Assembly: GCA_946887025.1 (NCBI GenBank)
Contig: CAMPJY010000118.1
Span: forward strand, 1 to 8,237
DNA from: an uncultured Salinimicrobium sp.
Lineage (GTDB): Bacteria > Bacteroidota > Bacteroidia > Flavobacteriales > Flavobacteriaceae
Length of the DNA stretch: 8,237 bases
Direction of reading: 5' to 3'
Part shown: positions 1-6,466 of the stretch, one piece after another
Layout of the letters: each line of letters opens with the position of its first letter
How positions within the stretch are numbered: the first letter of the stretch is position 1
Position numbers and translations under genes: made by a program
The notes under the pieces: model-generated
Database searches by the model: none
What the model was told of the DNA's origin: nothing
Seen by the model: the letters and a program-made list of their open reading frames with translations, nothing else

Positions 1-1211
1 CCGATTATGGAGGGCGCAGTAATGCCGTGTAACACAATGGAAATGAGGATGACATAGGCTGTGATACCATACAGTTCCGTTATATATTTAAAATCCTCAA
101 ACTGCATCATGGCCCAGCCGAGATAAAATACGGAACCTATTCCCCGGATCCCGAGGAAACTGATCGAGAATTTCGTCCTTTTACTGTCCCTCACCCCCGC
201 GAGTCCTATCAGCCCCGCCAGTGGCCGGACGATGAGGATAAAGACCAAAGCAAAGACAAGTCCCCGCCAGTCGGTCAGGTCCAGGACCCCATTGATCAGC
301 GCCCCGCCAAAAAGGATGATCCAGACGGTAAGCAGCAGGCGTTCGATCTCGTGAATGAAATCGTGCATTTTCTTCTTATAATCCCCCCTGACCTTCTCGT
401 AATACCTGAGGGAGAGTCCGGCAAAGAACACTGCCAGGAAGCCGTATCCGTGGAGGTATTCGGTGAGGCCGTAGGTCATGAAGGTCAGCGAAAGGGACAC
501 GAACCCATCGAAGGTATTGATTCCCGTGACCACGTGCAGGCGGTCCAGCAGATAGCCCATGAGTCGGCCTATCAGCATTCCAATGGCCACCCCGATGATG
601 ACCTTCAGCAGCAGTTTGTCCCAGAACCAATAGCTGAAGTTCAGGGAAGCCCATCCCCCGGCCTGGGCAACCATGACGGCCAGATAGGTGAAGGGGAAGG
701 CCATCCCATCATTGATCCCGGCCTCGGTGGTAAGGGTGAACCTTCTTTTATCCTCCGGTTCTTTTTCGTGGGTGGGTTCATCCAGCTGTACCTCCGAAGC
801 AAGAACGGGGTCCGTGGGCGCGAGAATAGCAGCCAGCAGCAGGGCCGAGGGAACGCTTAATGCGAGGAAATAGATCCCCATGAAATAGGCGGCGATGATA
901 CACAGGGGCATGGTTACGAATACCAGCAGCAAAGGCCGCTTCCAGGTGGCAAAGGAAAAGTGGCTGCCTATTTTTAATCCGGCGCCCATCAGGGAAATAA
1001 TCACAATGGCTTCGGAAAAGAACAGGATCTCACTGTTTCCCGGCAGGGGATCGGGCCACTCCAGAGGTATTCCGACATAGAAAAGCGCGAAGCCGATAAG
1101 CAGCAGGAGGACGGGGAAACTGATCTTTATCTTTTTGGAGATGGAAGGAAGCCAGGCCATGACCAGGGTTGCAAAACCGAGGGCCGCCAGAATCAGATAA
1201 TGCTTTTCCAT
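1..1211 (-). CDS. CPA1-family cation:proton antiporter, C-terminus cut by window edge
   Basis: Predicted inner-membrane antiporter exchanging protons for Na+ or K+, for pH and salt homeostasis. Translating the minus strand from ATG at 1211 gives 403 codons with no stop before the window ends. The protein is a string of hydrophobic segments (about 4-20, 31-50, 63-80, 93-118, 121-138, 170-185, 199-222, 238-270, 290-310, 317-340, 350-370). Family motifs are visible: APTDPVLA at 131-138 and EAGINDG at 163-169, which correspond to the TDPV and ND ion-binding motifs of NhaP/NHE-type antiporters. GIRGIGS at 354-360 matches the usual G-x-RG motif near the end of the exchanger domain. Full-length relatives have about 400 to 430 residues without a C-terminal regulatory domain, so probably little is missing. 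Ion specificity cannot be read from the sequence. No co-transcribed partner is visible; the gene is divergent from the two-component operon. Family call is firm, substrate is not. Confidence 0.9.
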   Translation of the reverse strand, partial: MEKHYLILAALGFATLVMAWLPSISKKIKISFPVLLLLIGFALFYVGIPLEWPDPLPGNSEILFFSEAIVIISLMGAGLKIGSHFSFATWKRPLLLVFVTMPLCIIAAYFMGIYFLALSVPSALLLAAILAPTDPVLASEVQLDEPTHEKEPEDKRRFTLTTEAGINDGMAFPFTYLAVMVAQAGGWASLNFSYWFWDKLLLKVIIGVAIGMLIGRLMGYLLDRLHVVTGINTFDGFVSLSLTFMTYGLTEYLHGYGFLAVFFAGLSLRYYEKVRGDYKKKMHDFIHEIERLLLTVWIILFGGALINGVLDLTDWRGLVFALVFILIVRPLAGLIGLAGVRDSKRTKFSISFLGIRGIGSVFYLGWAMMQFEDFKYITELYGITAYVILISIVLHGITAPSII

Positions 1212-1216
1212 GAAAC

Positions 1217-1249
1217 TAAATTTACTGCATTATTGTTTGGGAACCTCAA
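1217..1249 (-). promoter_or_regulatory. Possible Bacteroidetes-type promoter of the antiporter gene
   Basis: On the minus strand TTG (1249-1247) is followed after 22 bases by TAAATTTA (1224-1217). This matches seven of eight positions of the TTG-N17-23-TAnnTTTG arrangement known for Bacteroidetes. A start about seven bases downstream would fall at or beside the ATG at 1211, giving a nearly leaderless mRNA. That is unusual and lowers confidence. The AT-rich context makes a chance match quite possible. Confidence 0.22.
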
Positions 1250-1343
1250 TCTTTGGAAAAGTGTAACATTTTTAAGGAAGGGAAATTAGAGAATAGAGCC
1301 TGGAGATTACCGTCATCAGCGATGCTGAACGGCAGCCGGCCAT

Positions 1344-1397
1344 AAAAAAACCCATCCGTTGGTAAATCTTAAGGGGGCGATTTCCTTTTGGATGGGT
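1344..1397 (-). terminator. Intrinsic terminator reading on the minus strand
   Basis: ACCCATCC (1350-1357) and GGATGGGT (1390-1397) form a perfect 8-bp stem. Inside it a second helix is possible between AAATC (1364-1368) and GATTT (1379-1383), extended by GG/CC. Read on the minus strand the stem is followed directly by a run of T (complement of the A-tract 1344-1350), so it is a canonical intrinsic terminator in that direction. It is not one on the plus strand, where the stem is followed by AGATGCAC. It lies about 130 bases upstream of the antiporter start. It must therefore end a separate short minus-strand transcript or act as an attenuator in the antiporter leader. Confidence 0.6.
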
Positions 1398-1453
1398 AGA
1401 TGCACTTGTGTAGGGTGCAACATCTTTATGTAATGGTGGTTCGGGATTCCGAA
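1344..1453 (-). ncRNA. Candidate small RNA or leader/attenuator upstream of the antiporter
   Basis: A minus-strand terminator at 1344-1397 has no protein gene in front of it on that strand. The sequence just before it is structured. TTCGG/CCGAA (1440-1444 with 1449-1453) can pair, and so can AGATG-CAC with GTG-CATCT (1398-1405 with 1415-1417 and 1421-1425) around a nine-base loop. TACTTTCG (1457-1450, minus) resembles the TAnnTTTG -7 element with one mismatch, but no TTG sits at the expected distance. This supports a transcript of roughly 100 bases. Alternatives are a conditional terminator in a long antiporter leader, or an incidental hairpin. No match to a named RNA family is recognised. 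Confidence 0.3.
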
Positions 1454-1644
1454 AGTATAAATTTTTTTGATTTGTTGGTCACTTTTGAAAAAAATTTAGC
1501 ATCTCTTTAATAAGAATTTTCGACCTCATTTATTTCGGAATGGTCCTGAGGCTTTATTTGTGGTAGTTTATCGGTGAAAAGGATATTTAGGACCAGAAAT
1601 TTTAACTTTTTATTCTTAACAGAAAATATAGAATTACATTAGTA
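1454..1644. other. AT-rich intergenic stretch without a recognised gene
   Basis: This stretch lies between the candidate minus-strand RNA and the palindrome array. It is visibly AT-rich, and no convincing coding frame, exact TAnnTTTG box or tRNA fold was seen. TTTATTTG within the segment near 1550 differs from the -7 consensus by one base but lacks a TTG at the right spacing. The promoter of the downstream two-component operon should lie here or within the array, but it could not be placed. Confidence 0.4.
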
Positions 1645-1768
1645 GACTGGAGACTGGAGTCTCCCACCAGCATAAGGTACGGGAATCTGGAGTTTCCCGC
1701 CCGGTGGCGCGGTGATCTGGAGATCACGCGCAGCGATTCACTGTGATTTGGAGATCACCCGCAGCGAT
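1645..1768 (+). repeat. Palindrome array A: four hairpins with a CTGGAG-type core
   Basis: Four palindromes occur in a row. They are GGAGACTGGAGTCTCC (1649-1664), GGGAATCTGGAGTTTCCC (1681-1698, one T-T mismatch), GTGATCTGGAGATCAC (1712-1727) and GTGATTTGGAGATCAC (1743-1758, where the single change still allows a G-U pair in RNA). The last two belong to a tandem duplication with a 31-base period that includes the following CGCAGCGATTC. Bases 1645-1735 align with 6566-6655 at about 89 percent identity by eye, so this is a dispersed repeat family. A half site, GTGATCT, follows at 1791-1797 inside the leader of the response regulator gene. The architecture resembles REP/BIME elements; no transposase is nearby. 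Confidence 0.85.
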
Positions 1769-1811
1769 TCTCAGGAAAAGTTTTAAATTCGTGATCTAAC
1801 TGTAGCGCTGT

Positions 1812-2564
1812 ATGATAAAAGCAGTAATTATTGACGACGAAGTAAATGCCCGGAATTTCCTGGAGAAGACGCTCGACAGGAGTTTTCCCAATAAATTCAA
1901 TATTGTGGAAAAATGTGATTCGGTGGACTCCGGGGTGCTGGCCATCCGGAAATACGAGCCGGAGCTGGTGTTTCTGGACATACAGATGCCCCAGAAGAAC
2001 GGGTTCGAGCTGTTCAAGTATTTCGAGGTAATCAGGTTCGAAGTCATATTTACCACGGCCTACAACCAGTTTGCCATCAAAGCCATTAAACGCAGCGCGC
2101 TGGATTATCTTCTGAAACCCATAAACACGCTGGAGCTGTCGGAGGCGGTGAAGAAGTTTGAGGCCAGAAACCACCAGAGCTCCGCCCAGAAGAAGTTGTC
2201 CCTATTGCTGGAGAACCTCAATGTCAACGACCAGAACGTCAATAAAATCGCCTTCCCCACCCTGGAAGGATTTGAACTGATACATTCCAACCAGATCCTG
2301 TATTGCAGGGCCGAAAGCAACTACTGCTGCATCAAAAAGATCGACGGCATCACCAGGATGGCCACCAGGACGCTGAAGTTCGTGGAGGAGATCCTGCCGG
2401 TGAATTCCTTCAAAAGGATCCACAAGAGCTATGTGGTGAACCTGAATTACGTGGTGAGGTACAACAAGGCAGCCAGGGAGATCGAATTAACCAATGGGGA
2501 GAAACTGCCGGTTTCCTTTCGAAAAGAAGACGAGTTCATCAATGCCATTCTACAGAATCCTTAG
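1812..2564 (+). CDS. LytTR-family (LytR/AlgR-type) response regulator
   Basis: Cytoplasmic response regulator of 250 residues that should take a phosphoryl group from the kinase encoded immediately downstream and bind DNA. Residues 1-120 form a receiver domain: acidic pair D8-D9, phospho-acceptor D56 in VFLDIQMP, switch threonine T82 before A83, and the K102-P103 pair in YLLKPI. A linker (about 120-145) leads to a LytTR DNA-binding domain at about 145-247, recognised by its order of features: a start near KIAFPTLEGFELI, then ILYCRAESNYCCI, then FKRIHKSYVVNLNYV. All key receiver residues are present, so it looks active. No Shine-Dalgarno is seen before the ATG, as is usual in Bacteroidetes. 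The stop overlaps the kinase start by 23 bases, indicating translational coupling. The palindrome array ends 43 bases upstream of the start codon. Target genes are unknown. Confidence 0.93.
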   Translation: MIKAVIIDDEVNARNFLEKTLDRSFPNKFNIVEKCDSVDSGVLAIRKYEPELVFLDIQMPQKNGFELFKYFEVIRFEVIFTTAYNQFAIKAIKRSALDYLLKPINTLELSEAVKKFEARNHQSSAQKKLSLLLENLNVNDQNVNKIAFPTLEGFELIHSNQILYCRAESNYCCIKKIDGITRMATRTLKFVEEILPVNSFKRIHKSYVVNLNYVVRYNKAAREIELTNGEKLPVSFRKEDEFINAILQNP

Positions 2565-5529
2565 GCTTTTCCTTCTGTGTCTTTTGTGGGTCCAGGCTGC
2601 GAGCGCCCAGAAATACCCCGGAAAGAATTATACTGCCGCCAGCGAACTGCCAAACAATACGGTGAGGTCGCTGCTGGTGGACAGCAATAATTTCCTGTGG
2701 ATAGGTACTGACAACGGGGTGGTCAAAAAGGAAAATGACCGGTTACAGTACTTTTTTGAAGAAGATGGTCTGGCCCTGAACAGCTGCTGGGCCATTGCGG
2801 AGGATAAAAACAACAGGCTCTGGTTTGGCAGCTACGGGGAGGGCGTCAGCATTTATGACGGCTTTGAGTTCAGGGTACTTTCAGAAAAGGACGGCCTCGT
2901 CCACAACGAGATCACCAGCCTGTTCTCACACGAAAACCTTATGTACGTGGGAACCAGTGATGGGGTTTCGGTGATAGACGTGGACAGTTTTCAGGTGTAT
3001 TCCCCGGAAATCCCCTCCGGAAACGGGCTCTTCCGGATTCAGGATTTCTTTATTTACAGGGATCAGGTGTATGTTGCCACCTACAGTTCAGGGGTCTACA
3101 GGATTCAGAATAAAGATCAGCAATCTGCCCTGGTGAAGGTGAATTCCCATGAGTTCATCTATTCGGTTCTGGTGGATCAGGACAGCATCTACAGCAGCAA
3201 CAAAGGTTTTTACACAAAAAGTGCCCTTGCGGATTATGTGAAGGAGGGGGTGAAGATTTCAGAAGACAACAAACTCGGAACCTCCATCATCTGGGATCAT
3301 GTGATCACGGACGACGACCGGATCTTCGCAGCCGCCTGGGGCATTTATGACAGCGATGGCGGCCTCTATGAGCTGACCGACGAGGGGATGATCTCCAGGG
3401 CTGCGGAATTCAATGTTCCCAGCAGGGAGGTGATCTCCCTGGCCTACGACCCCACTTTCGAGAAACTATATGCCGGTACCAAGGATGCGGGGCTTTTTGA
3501 AATCGCTTTAAAACCAAAAATAAAATTCCACGAGATCCCGGGAAGCAGGGTCCTTGGTTTTGCCCGTACCGCAAACACTTCCGCAGTATTACGCAATGAC
3601 GGCATCCTGATAATAGGAGAGGAGACGGAAGAGTTCATCGGCCTGCCTCAGCTCAAGGCCTGGCAGGAAAACTATGTCCGTACCACTCCCCTGCCGCTTC
3701 CGAAACACCGGGATGGTTTCTATGAACTGGATTACTCCACCGGCGCCTCCGACATCCATTTTTACGATATAAAAGCCTTTGGAAACACGTATTGGATCAA
3801 TACGAACATTGGCCTCTTTGCCATCGACTCCATGAGGGAACTGCAGCGTTACCTGCCCCTGCATTCCGAGGAGATCAATTTTACCCCTGCAGGGGATCTT
3901 ATTGAAACCAATCCCTATGGCGGGGTACGGGTGTACAGCAACCCGGACTCCCTGAAATATGCGCATTTCAGGCCGGATGACCCCCACACCCCCACGATGG
4001 TGGTTGGGAGTCTGCAGCATGAGGACAGAACTTATTTCGTTTCTGTTTTTTCGGGGCTCTATGTCTGGGAAAACAACGGGTTTACCTCCTACCTGGCCAA
4101 TGGGACCTGGAAAGAAGAAAAACTGCGGCACATTACGGCTTTAGGGGAAAATCTGGCCATTTCGACGGAATTCGGGGATGTGTACATCATCAGTGATGAA
4201 GATTCTTTCAGGATCCTGGAAAAAATTCCGCGGGCAAAAATCCGGGGGAATTCCATTTCCTTCTTAAGGCAATATGACGGAAACCTTCTGATCGGGACGG
4301 AAAAAGGCCTGAATGTTTATAAAGACAGGCGCAGCATAATCCTGGATAAGGAGCAGGGCCTGGAACAGCCGCTGCTGAGTGCGGCGGTGAAGGATGAGCA
4401 ATTGTTCATAGGCAGCACTGACGGGTATTATATCGTGGACCTTAAGTCGGTTACCGATACGGAGGCTTTGGTAACTCAATTAAAGATCGAGGAGATCTTT
4501 GTCAATAACTCCAAACTACCTTTAGGGGCTGTTGGCGATCAGGAAAAAATAAGTCTGGCGCACGACGAAAACACCATTCTGCTGAAATTCGGTACCAATG
4601 CGCATGCTTTTCCGAATAAACTGAAGTACCAGTACCGCTTGAACGAAAGCGAGGCCTGGAGCCTTCCTTCCTCAAAACCTGAAATATTCCTGCCATTCTT
4701 ACCCGCCGAGGATTACGAAATAACCGTAAAAGTAACGGATGAAAGCACAGGCTTAAGTCATACGGAACCCCTGCTGCGACTGTCCATACTTCCCCCCTTC
4801 TGGAAGACCTGGTGGTTCATTTTACTGATCATCAGCCTGGGGATCCTGGGGGTATATGCCCTCTATAAAATCCAGATCAGGCAGCACCGGAAATTTGAGG
4901 CGCAGAAGGGGCTGATCCAGAAACGATTTGAAGAAACCAAGATGGAGGCCCTGCTGGCGCAGATGAATCCGCATTTCATCTTCAACGCCATGAGTTCGAT
5001 TCAGTATTATATCATGGATAGTGATATAGACAATGCCACCAAATTCCTGGGGGATTTTGCCAAGCTGATCCGGCTGAACCTGGATCACTGTACCAAACCC
5101 AGCATCCTGTTGCTGGAGGAAATCGAATACCTGCAACTGTATACCCGCGTGGAAAACACCAGGTTCAATGACCGGATCAGCGTCCTGTTTGAGGTCGACC
5201 CCGAGATCGACACCTATGAGGTCCGCATCCCTGCGATGCTGCTGCAGACTTTTGTGGAGAATGTCTTCGTTCACGCCTTCCCGCCAAGTATCCCGAATCC
5301 GACATTGAAGATCTCTTTTGAACTGCTTTCGGAGGATGTACTGCAATGCAAAGTGGAAGATAATGGCATCGGGATCTCGGAGTCTCCCGGCACTAAGCTG
5401 CACCAATCCAAGGGGGTCACTTTGGTCAGGGAGCGTTTGAGTCTGCTGGGGTACAATGTCGACAAAGCAGCTGAAATCATCTCCGAACCCAATAAGGGCA
5501 CGACGGTGATCCTGCGGCTACGAGTCTGA
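2542..5529 (+). CDS. Periplasmic beta-propeller sensor histidine kinase (LytS-type kinase core)
   Basis: Membrane sensor kinase of 995 residues, counted from ATG 2542. An in-frame ATG at 2494 would add 16 polar residues before a clear signal peptide (basic YRILR, hydrophobic LFLLCLLW, then AASAQ, cleavage near 22-23), so 2542 is preferred. Residues about 28-665 carry two-component-regulator propeller repeats, visible as LWIGTDNGV (from about 52), LWFGSYGEGVSIYDG (from about 93) and MYVGTSDGVSVID (from about 134), with weaker copies later. A Y_Y_Y-type beta domain (about 680-751) precedes one membrane helix (about 755-779). The cytoplasmic core is of the LytS/His_kinase type: phospho-acceptor H811 in QMNPHFIFN, N907 in FVENVFVHAF, and the ATP-binding DNGIG at 940-944. 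It should sense an unknown periplasmic signal and phosphorylate the upstream LytTR regulator. Related propeller sensors in gut Bacteroides respond to glycans, but ligand cannot be inferred here. Confidence 0.92.
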   Translation: MPFYRILRLFLLCLLWVQAASAQKYPGKNYTAASELPNNTVRSLLVDSNNFLWIGTDNGVVKKENDRLQYFFEEDGLALNSCWAIAEDKNNRLWFGSYGEGVSIYDGFEFRVLSEKDGLVHNEITSLFSHENLMYVGTSDGVSVIDVDSFQVYSPEIPSGNGLFRIQDFFIYRDQVYVATYSSGVYRIQNKDQQSALVKVNSHEFIYSVLVDQDSIYSSNKGFYTKSALADYVKEGVKISEDNKLGTSIIWDHVITDDDRIFAAAWGIYDSDGGLYELTDEGMISRAAEFNVPSREVISLAYDPTFEKLYAGTKDAGLFEIALKPKIKFHEIPGSRVLGFARTANTSAVLRNDGILIIGEETEEFIGLPQLKAWQENYVRTTPLPLPKHRDGFYELDYSTGASDIHFYDIKAFGNTYWINTNIGLFAIDSMRELQRYLPLHSEEINFTPAGDLIETNPYGGVRVYSNPDSLKYAHFRPDDPHTPTMVVGSLQHEDRTYFVSVFSGLYVWENNGFTSYLANGTWKEEKLRHITALGENLAISTEFGDVYIISDEDSFRILEKIPRAKIRGNSISFLRQYDGNLLIGTEKGLNVYKDRRSIILDKEQGLEQPLLSAAVKDEQLFIGSTDGYYIVDLKSVTDTEALVTQLKIEEIFVNNSKLPLGAVGDQEKISLAHDENTILLKFGTNAHAFPNKLKYQYRLNESEAWSLPSSKPEIFLPFLPAEDYEITVKVTDESTGLSHTEPLLRLSILPPFWKTWWFILLIISLGILGVYALYKIQIRQHRKFEAQKGLIQKRFEETKMEALLAQMNPHFIFNAMSSIQYYIMDSDIDNATKFLGDFAKLIRLNLDHCTKPSILLLEEIEYLQLYTRVENTRFNDRISVLFEVDPEIDTYEVRIPAMLLQTFVENVFVHAFPPSIPNPTLKISFELLSEDVLQCKVEDNGIGISESPGTKLHQSKGVTLVRERLSLLGYNVDKAAEIISEPNKGTTVILRLRV

Positions 5530-5589
5530 CGATTACTTCCGAAATCCACACGTTAACTAAACGGGAATCATCCGCTTTAACTTTATTTT

Positions 5590-5597
5590 TAGATTTG
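5590..5597 (+). promoter_or_regulatory. Possible -7 promoter element before the structured RNA segment
   Basis: TAGATTTG is an exact match to the Bacteroidetes -7 consensus TAnnTTTG, 60 bases after the kinase stop codon and about 35 bases before the first stem of the structured segment. No TTG is present at the expected distance upstream (around 5565-5572), so it is only half a promoter. If real, transcription would start near 5604. Confidence 0.25.
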
Positions 5598-5603
5598 AAT
5601 TTG

Positions 5604-5750
5604 TTAGAAAATTACAGTTGCAACTAAAAAGAGGTTGCTCCCGGATCCATATTAATTTTGTAGGGTGCTAATATGCTTCGGGAGCCAATCGGACTGTCAT
5701 TTTTTAAACCTAAACCACTAGCGACCTCGGTAGCTTAGTGGTTTTTTTTT
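5604..5750 (+). ncRNA. Candidate structured small RNA (or structured 3' UTR of the kinase operon)
   Basis: A long hairpin spans 5633-5690. CTCCCG (5638-5643) pairs with CGGGAG (5679-5684), and CATATTA (inner arm, 5648-5654) pairs with TAATATG (5669-5675). An outer extension pairs GGTTG (5633-5637) with CAATC (5686-5690), including one G-U pair and leaving C5685 bulged. The loop is ATTTTGTAGGGTGC (5655-5668). A strong terminator follows at 5712-5750. No open reading frame explains this structure. It may be an independent RNA of about 120-150 bases starting near 5604, or the processed or protective 3' end of the two-component mRNA. No named RNA family is recognised, and the 5' end is a guess from the upstream TAGATTTG. 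Confidence 0.38.
5712..5750 (+). terminator. Strong intrinsic terminator on the plus strand
   Basis: AACCACT (5713-5719) pairs with AGTGGTT (5737-5743), and AGC (5720-5722) pairs with GCT (5733-5735), leaving one bulged T. The loop is GACCTCGGTA, and nine T residues (5742-5750) follow. It ends transcription from the kinase operon and/or the candidate small RNA. On the minus strand the stem is followed only by a weak mixed T/A tract, so it is at best a poor terminator for the convergent toxin-antitoxin operon. Confidence 0.85.
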
Positions 5751-5767
5751 GGGGGTTGCCTAATTGT

Positions 5768-5789
5768 ATTAAGTAGAGACGCGATTTAA
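5768..5789 (+). repeat. Left inverted repeat flanking the toxin-antitoxin module
   Basis: The reverse complement of this segment contains CGTCTCT-A-CTTAAT with TTAAAT ahead of it. The segment at 6467-6486 reads TTAATTA-CGTCTCT-CTTAAT, identical over 13 bases apart from one extra base. The repeat overlaps the antitoxin stop codon (5786-5788). It may be the boundary of a mobile cassette, or a chance similarity in AT-rich DNA. Confidence 0.4.
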
Positions 5790-6079
5790 GTGTTTTCAGG
5801 TAGAATGGGGTTCACCTGTATCTGACCTCCTATTGCCTTCAAAACCTTCATTATTGTCTCAAACTGAGGCTTTGCCCCATCAGATAAAGCTTTATATAAA
5901 CTTGGTCTGCTCAATCCTGTTTCTTCCGCTATCTTGGTCATTCCAATTGCTTTGGCAATATGTCCAATGGCATTAATTACATCAGCGTTATCACCTTCTT
6001 CCAAAACAGTATTGAGATATTCAGCAACCATTTCTTTGCTGTCCAAATAATCAGCTATGTCAAATTTTGAAGTTTTCAT
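5786..6079 (-). CDS. HigA-like antitoxin, HI1420 family (type II toxin-antitoxin)
   Basis: Small cytoplasmic DNA-binding antitoxin of 97 residues, expected to bind and neutralise the toxin encoded immediately upstream and to repress the shared promoter. It begins with a short segment typical of the family (MKTSKFDIADYLDSKEMVAEYL), followed by a helix-turn-helix at about 40-75: IAKAIGMTKIAEETGLSRPSLYKAL. A conserved tail, FETIMKVLKAIGG, follows at about 73-86. Length and order fit the HI1420 (COG3636-type) addiction-module antidotes. It starts only two bases after the toxin stop, so the two are co-translated. The toxin-first order is typical of this family and the reverse of many other type II systems. 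The gene is visibly AT-richer than its neighbours (22 GC in the 60 bases 5941-6000), suggesting acquisition. Confidence 0.88.
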   Translation of the reverse strand: MKTSKFDIADYLDSKEMVAEYLNTVLEEGDNADVINAIGHIAKAIGMTKIAEETGLSRPSLYKALSDGAKPQFETIMKVLKAIGGQIQVNPILPENT

Positions 6080-6081
6080 TT

Positions 6082-6381
6082 CTATTTGTTTAGTTTATTC
6101 CAGATTTCTCTCGCCTTGGCAATGTCCTTTTTCTGAGTAGATTTTTCTCCGCCAATTAACAGAATAATCAATTTCCCGTCCATTTCATTGAAGTAAACAC
6201 GATATCCTTTCCCAAAATTTATTCGCATTTCACGAATACCGTCTCCGACAGATTTACAATCTCCAAAATGTCCGTCGTTTTCAATTTTATGGATTCTGAA
6301 CAAGATTTTAGCCTTTGCTCTCAAGTCTTTTAATTTCCGAAACCATTTATCAAATTCAGCTGTTTTCTCAATACAGAACAT
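6082..6381 (-). CDS. RelE/HigB-like toxin, HI1419 family
   Basis: Toxin of 99 residues from the RelE/ParE superfamily, specifically the HI1419-type (COG3657) addiction-module killer proteins. Characterised RelE/HigB relatives cleave mRNA on the ribosome; activity here is inferred from family. Diagnostic features are FDKWFRKLKDLRAKAKILFRI at the N-terminal helical pair (about 10-30), then SVGDGIREMRINFGKGYRVYF (about 44-64). The C-terminal strand and helix read LIILLIGGEKSTQKKDIAKAREIW (about 71-94). The basic residues R50, R53, K58 and R61 lie where RelE-type toxins carry RNA-contacting positives. Length is normal, with no frameshift or truncation, so the module looks intact. It is the first gene of a two-gene operon with the antitoxin. 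A promoter with an overlapping inverted repeat lies directly upstream. Confidence 0.88.
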   Translation of the reverse strand: MFCIEKTAEFDKWFRKLKDLRAKAKILFRIHKIENDGHFGDCKSVGDGIREMRINFGKGYRVYFNEMDGKLIILLIGGEKSTQKKDIAKAREIWNKLNK

Positions 6382-6387
6382 ATTAAG

Positions 6388-6411
6388 TGTATCTACCTGG
6401 ATACAAATTTA
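6388..6411 (-). promoter_or_regulatory. Toxin-antitoxin promoter -7 box with overlapping operator-like inverted repeat
   Basis: On the minus strand TAAATTTG (6411-6404) is an exact match to TAnnTTTG. It runs into an inverted repeat, TGTATC (6388-6393) with GATACA (6400-6405) separated by six bases, which covers the expected transcription start and ends seven bases before the toxin ATG. This is the usual placement for the autorepression operator bound by an HTH antitoxin. No TTG is found at the -33 spacing, so the promoter is supported only by its -7 box. Confidence 0.5.
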
Positions 6412-6466
6412 ATTATTATTTTGGATTTTTCATACCGAATTCCGAACTGAAAAGAGTGGCGTTCAT

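Noticed and set aside
351..860. Plus-strand open frame of 169 codons inside the antiporter gene
   Set aside because: It is antisense to a clearly conserved membrane protein, has low-complexity Gln/Gly/Glu composition and no recognisable domain.
2494..2541. Longer start for the kinase at ATG 2494
   Set aside because: It would place 16 polar and charged residues before an excellent signal peptide and lengthen the overlap with the regulator gene to 71 bases; the ATG at 2542 gives a normal secreted N-terminus.
5530..5760. tRNA or tmRNA in the structured gap after the kinase
   Set aside because: No cloverleaf with a T-loop GTTCRA and anticodon arm could be drawn; the structure is a long rod plus terminator.
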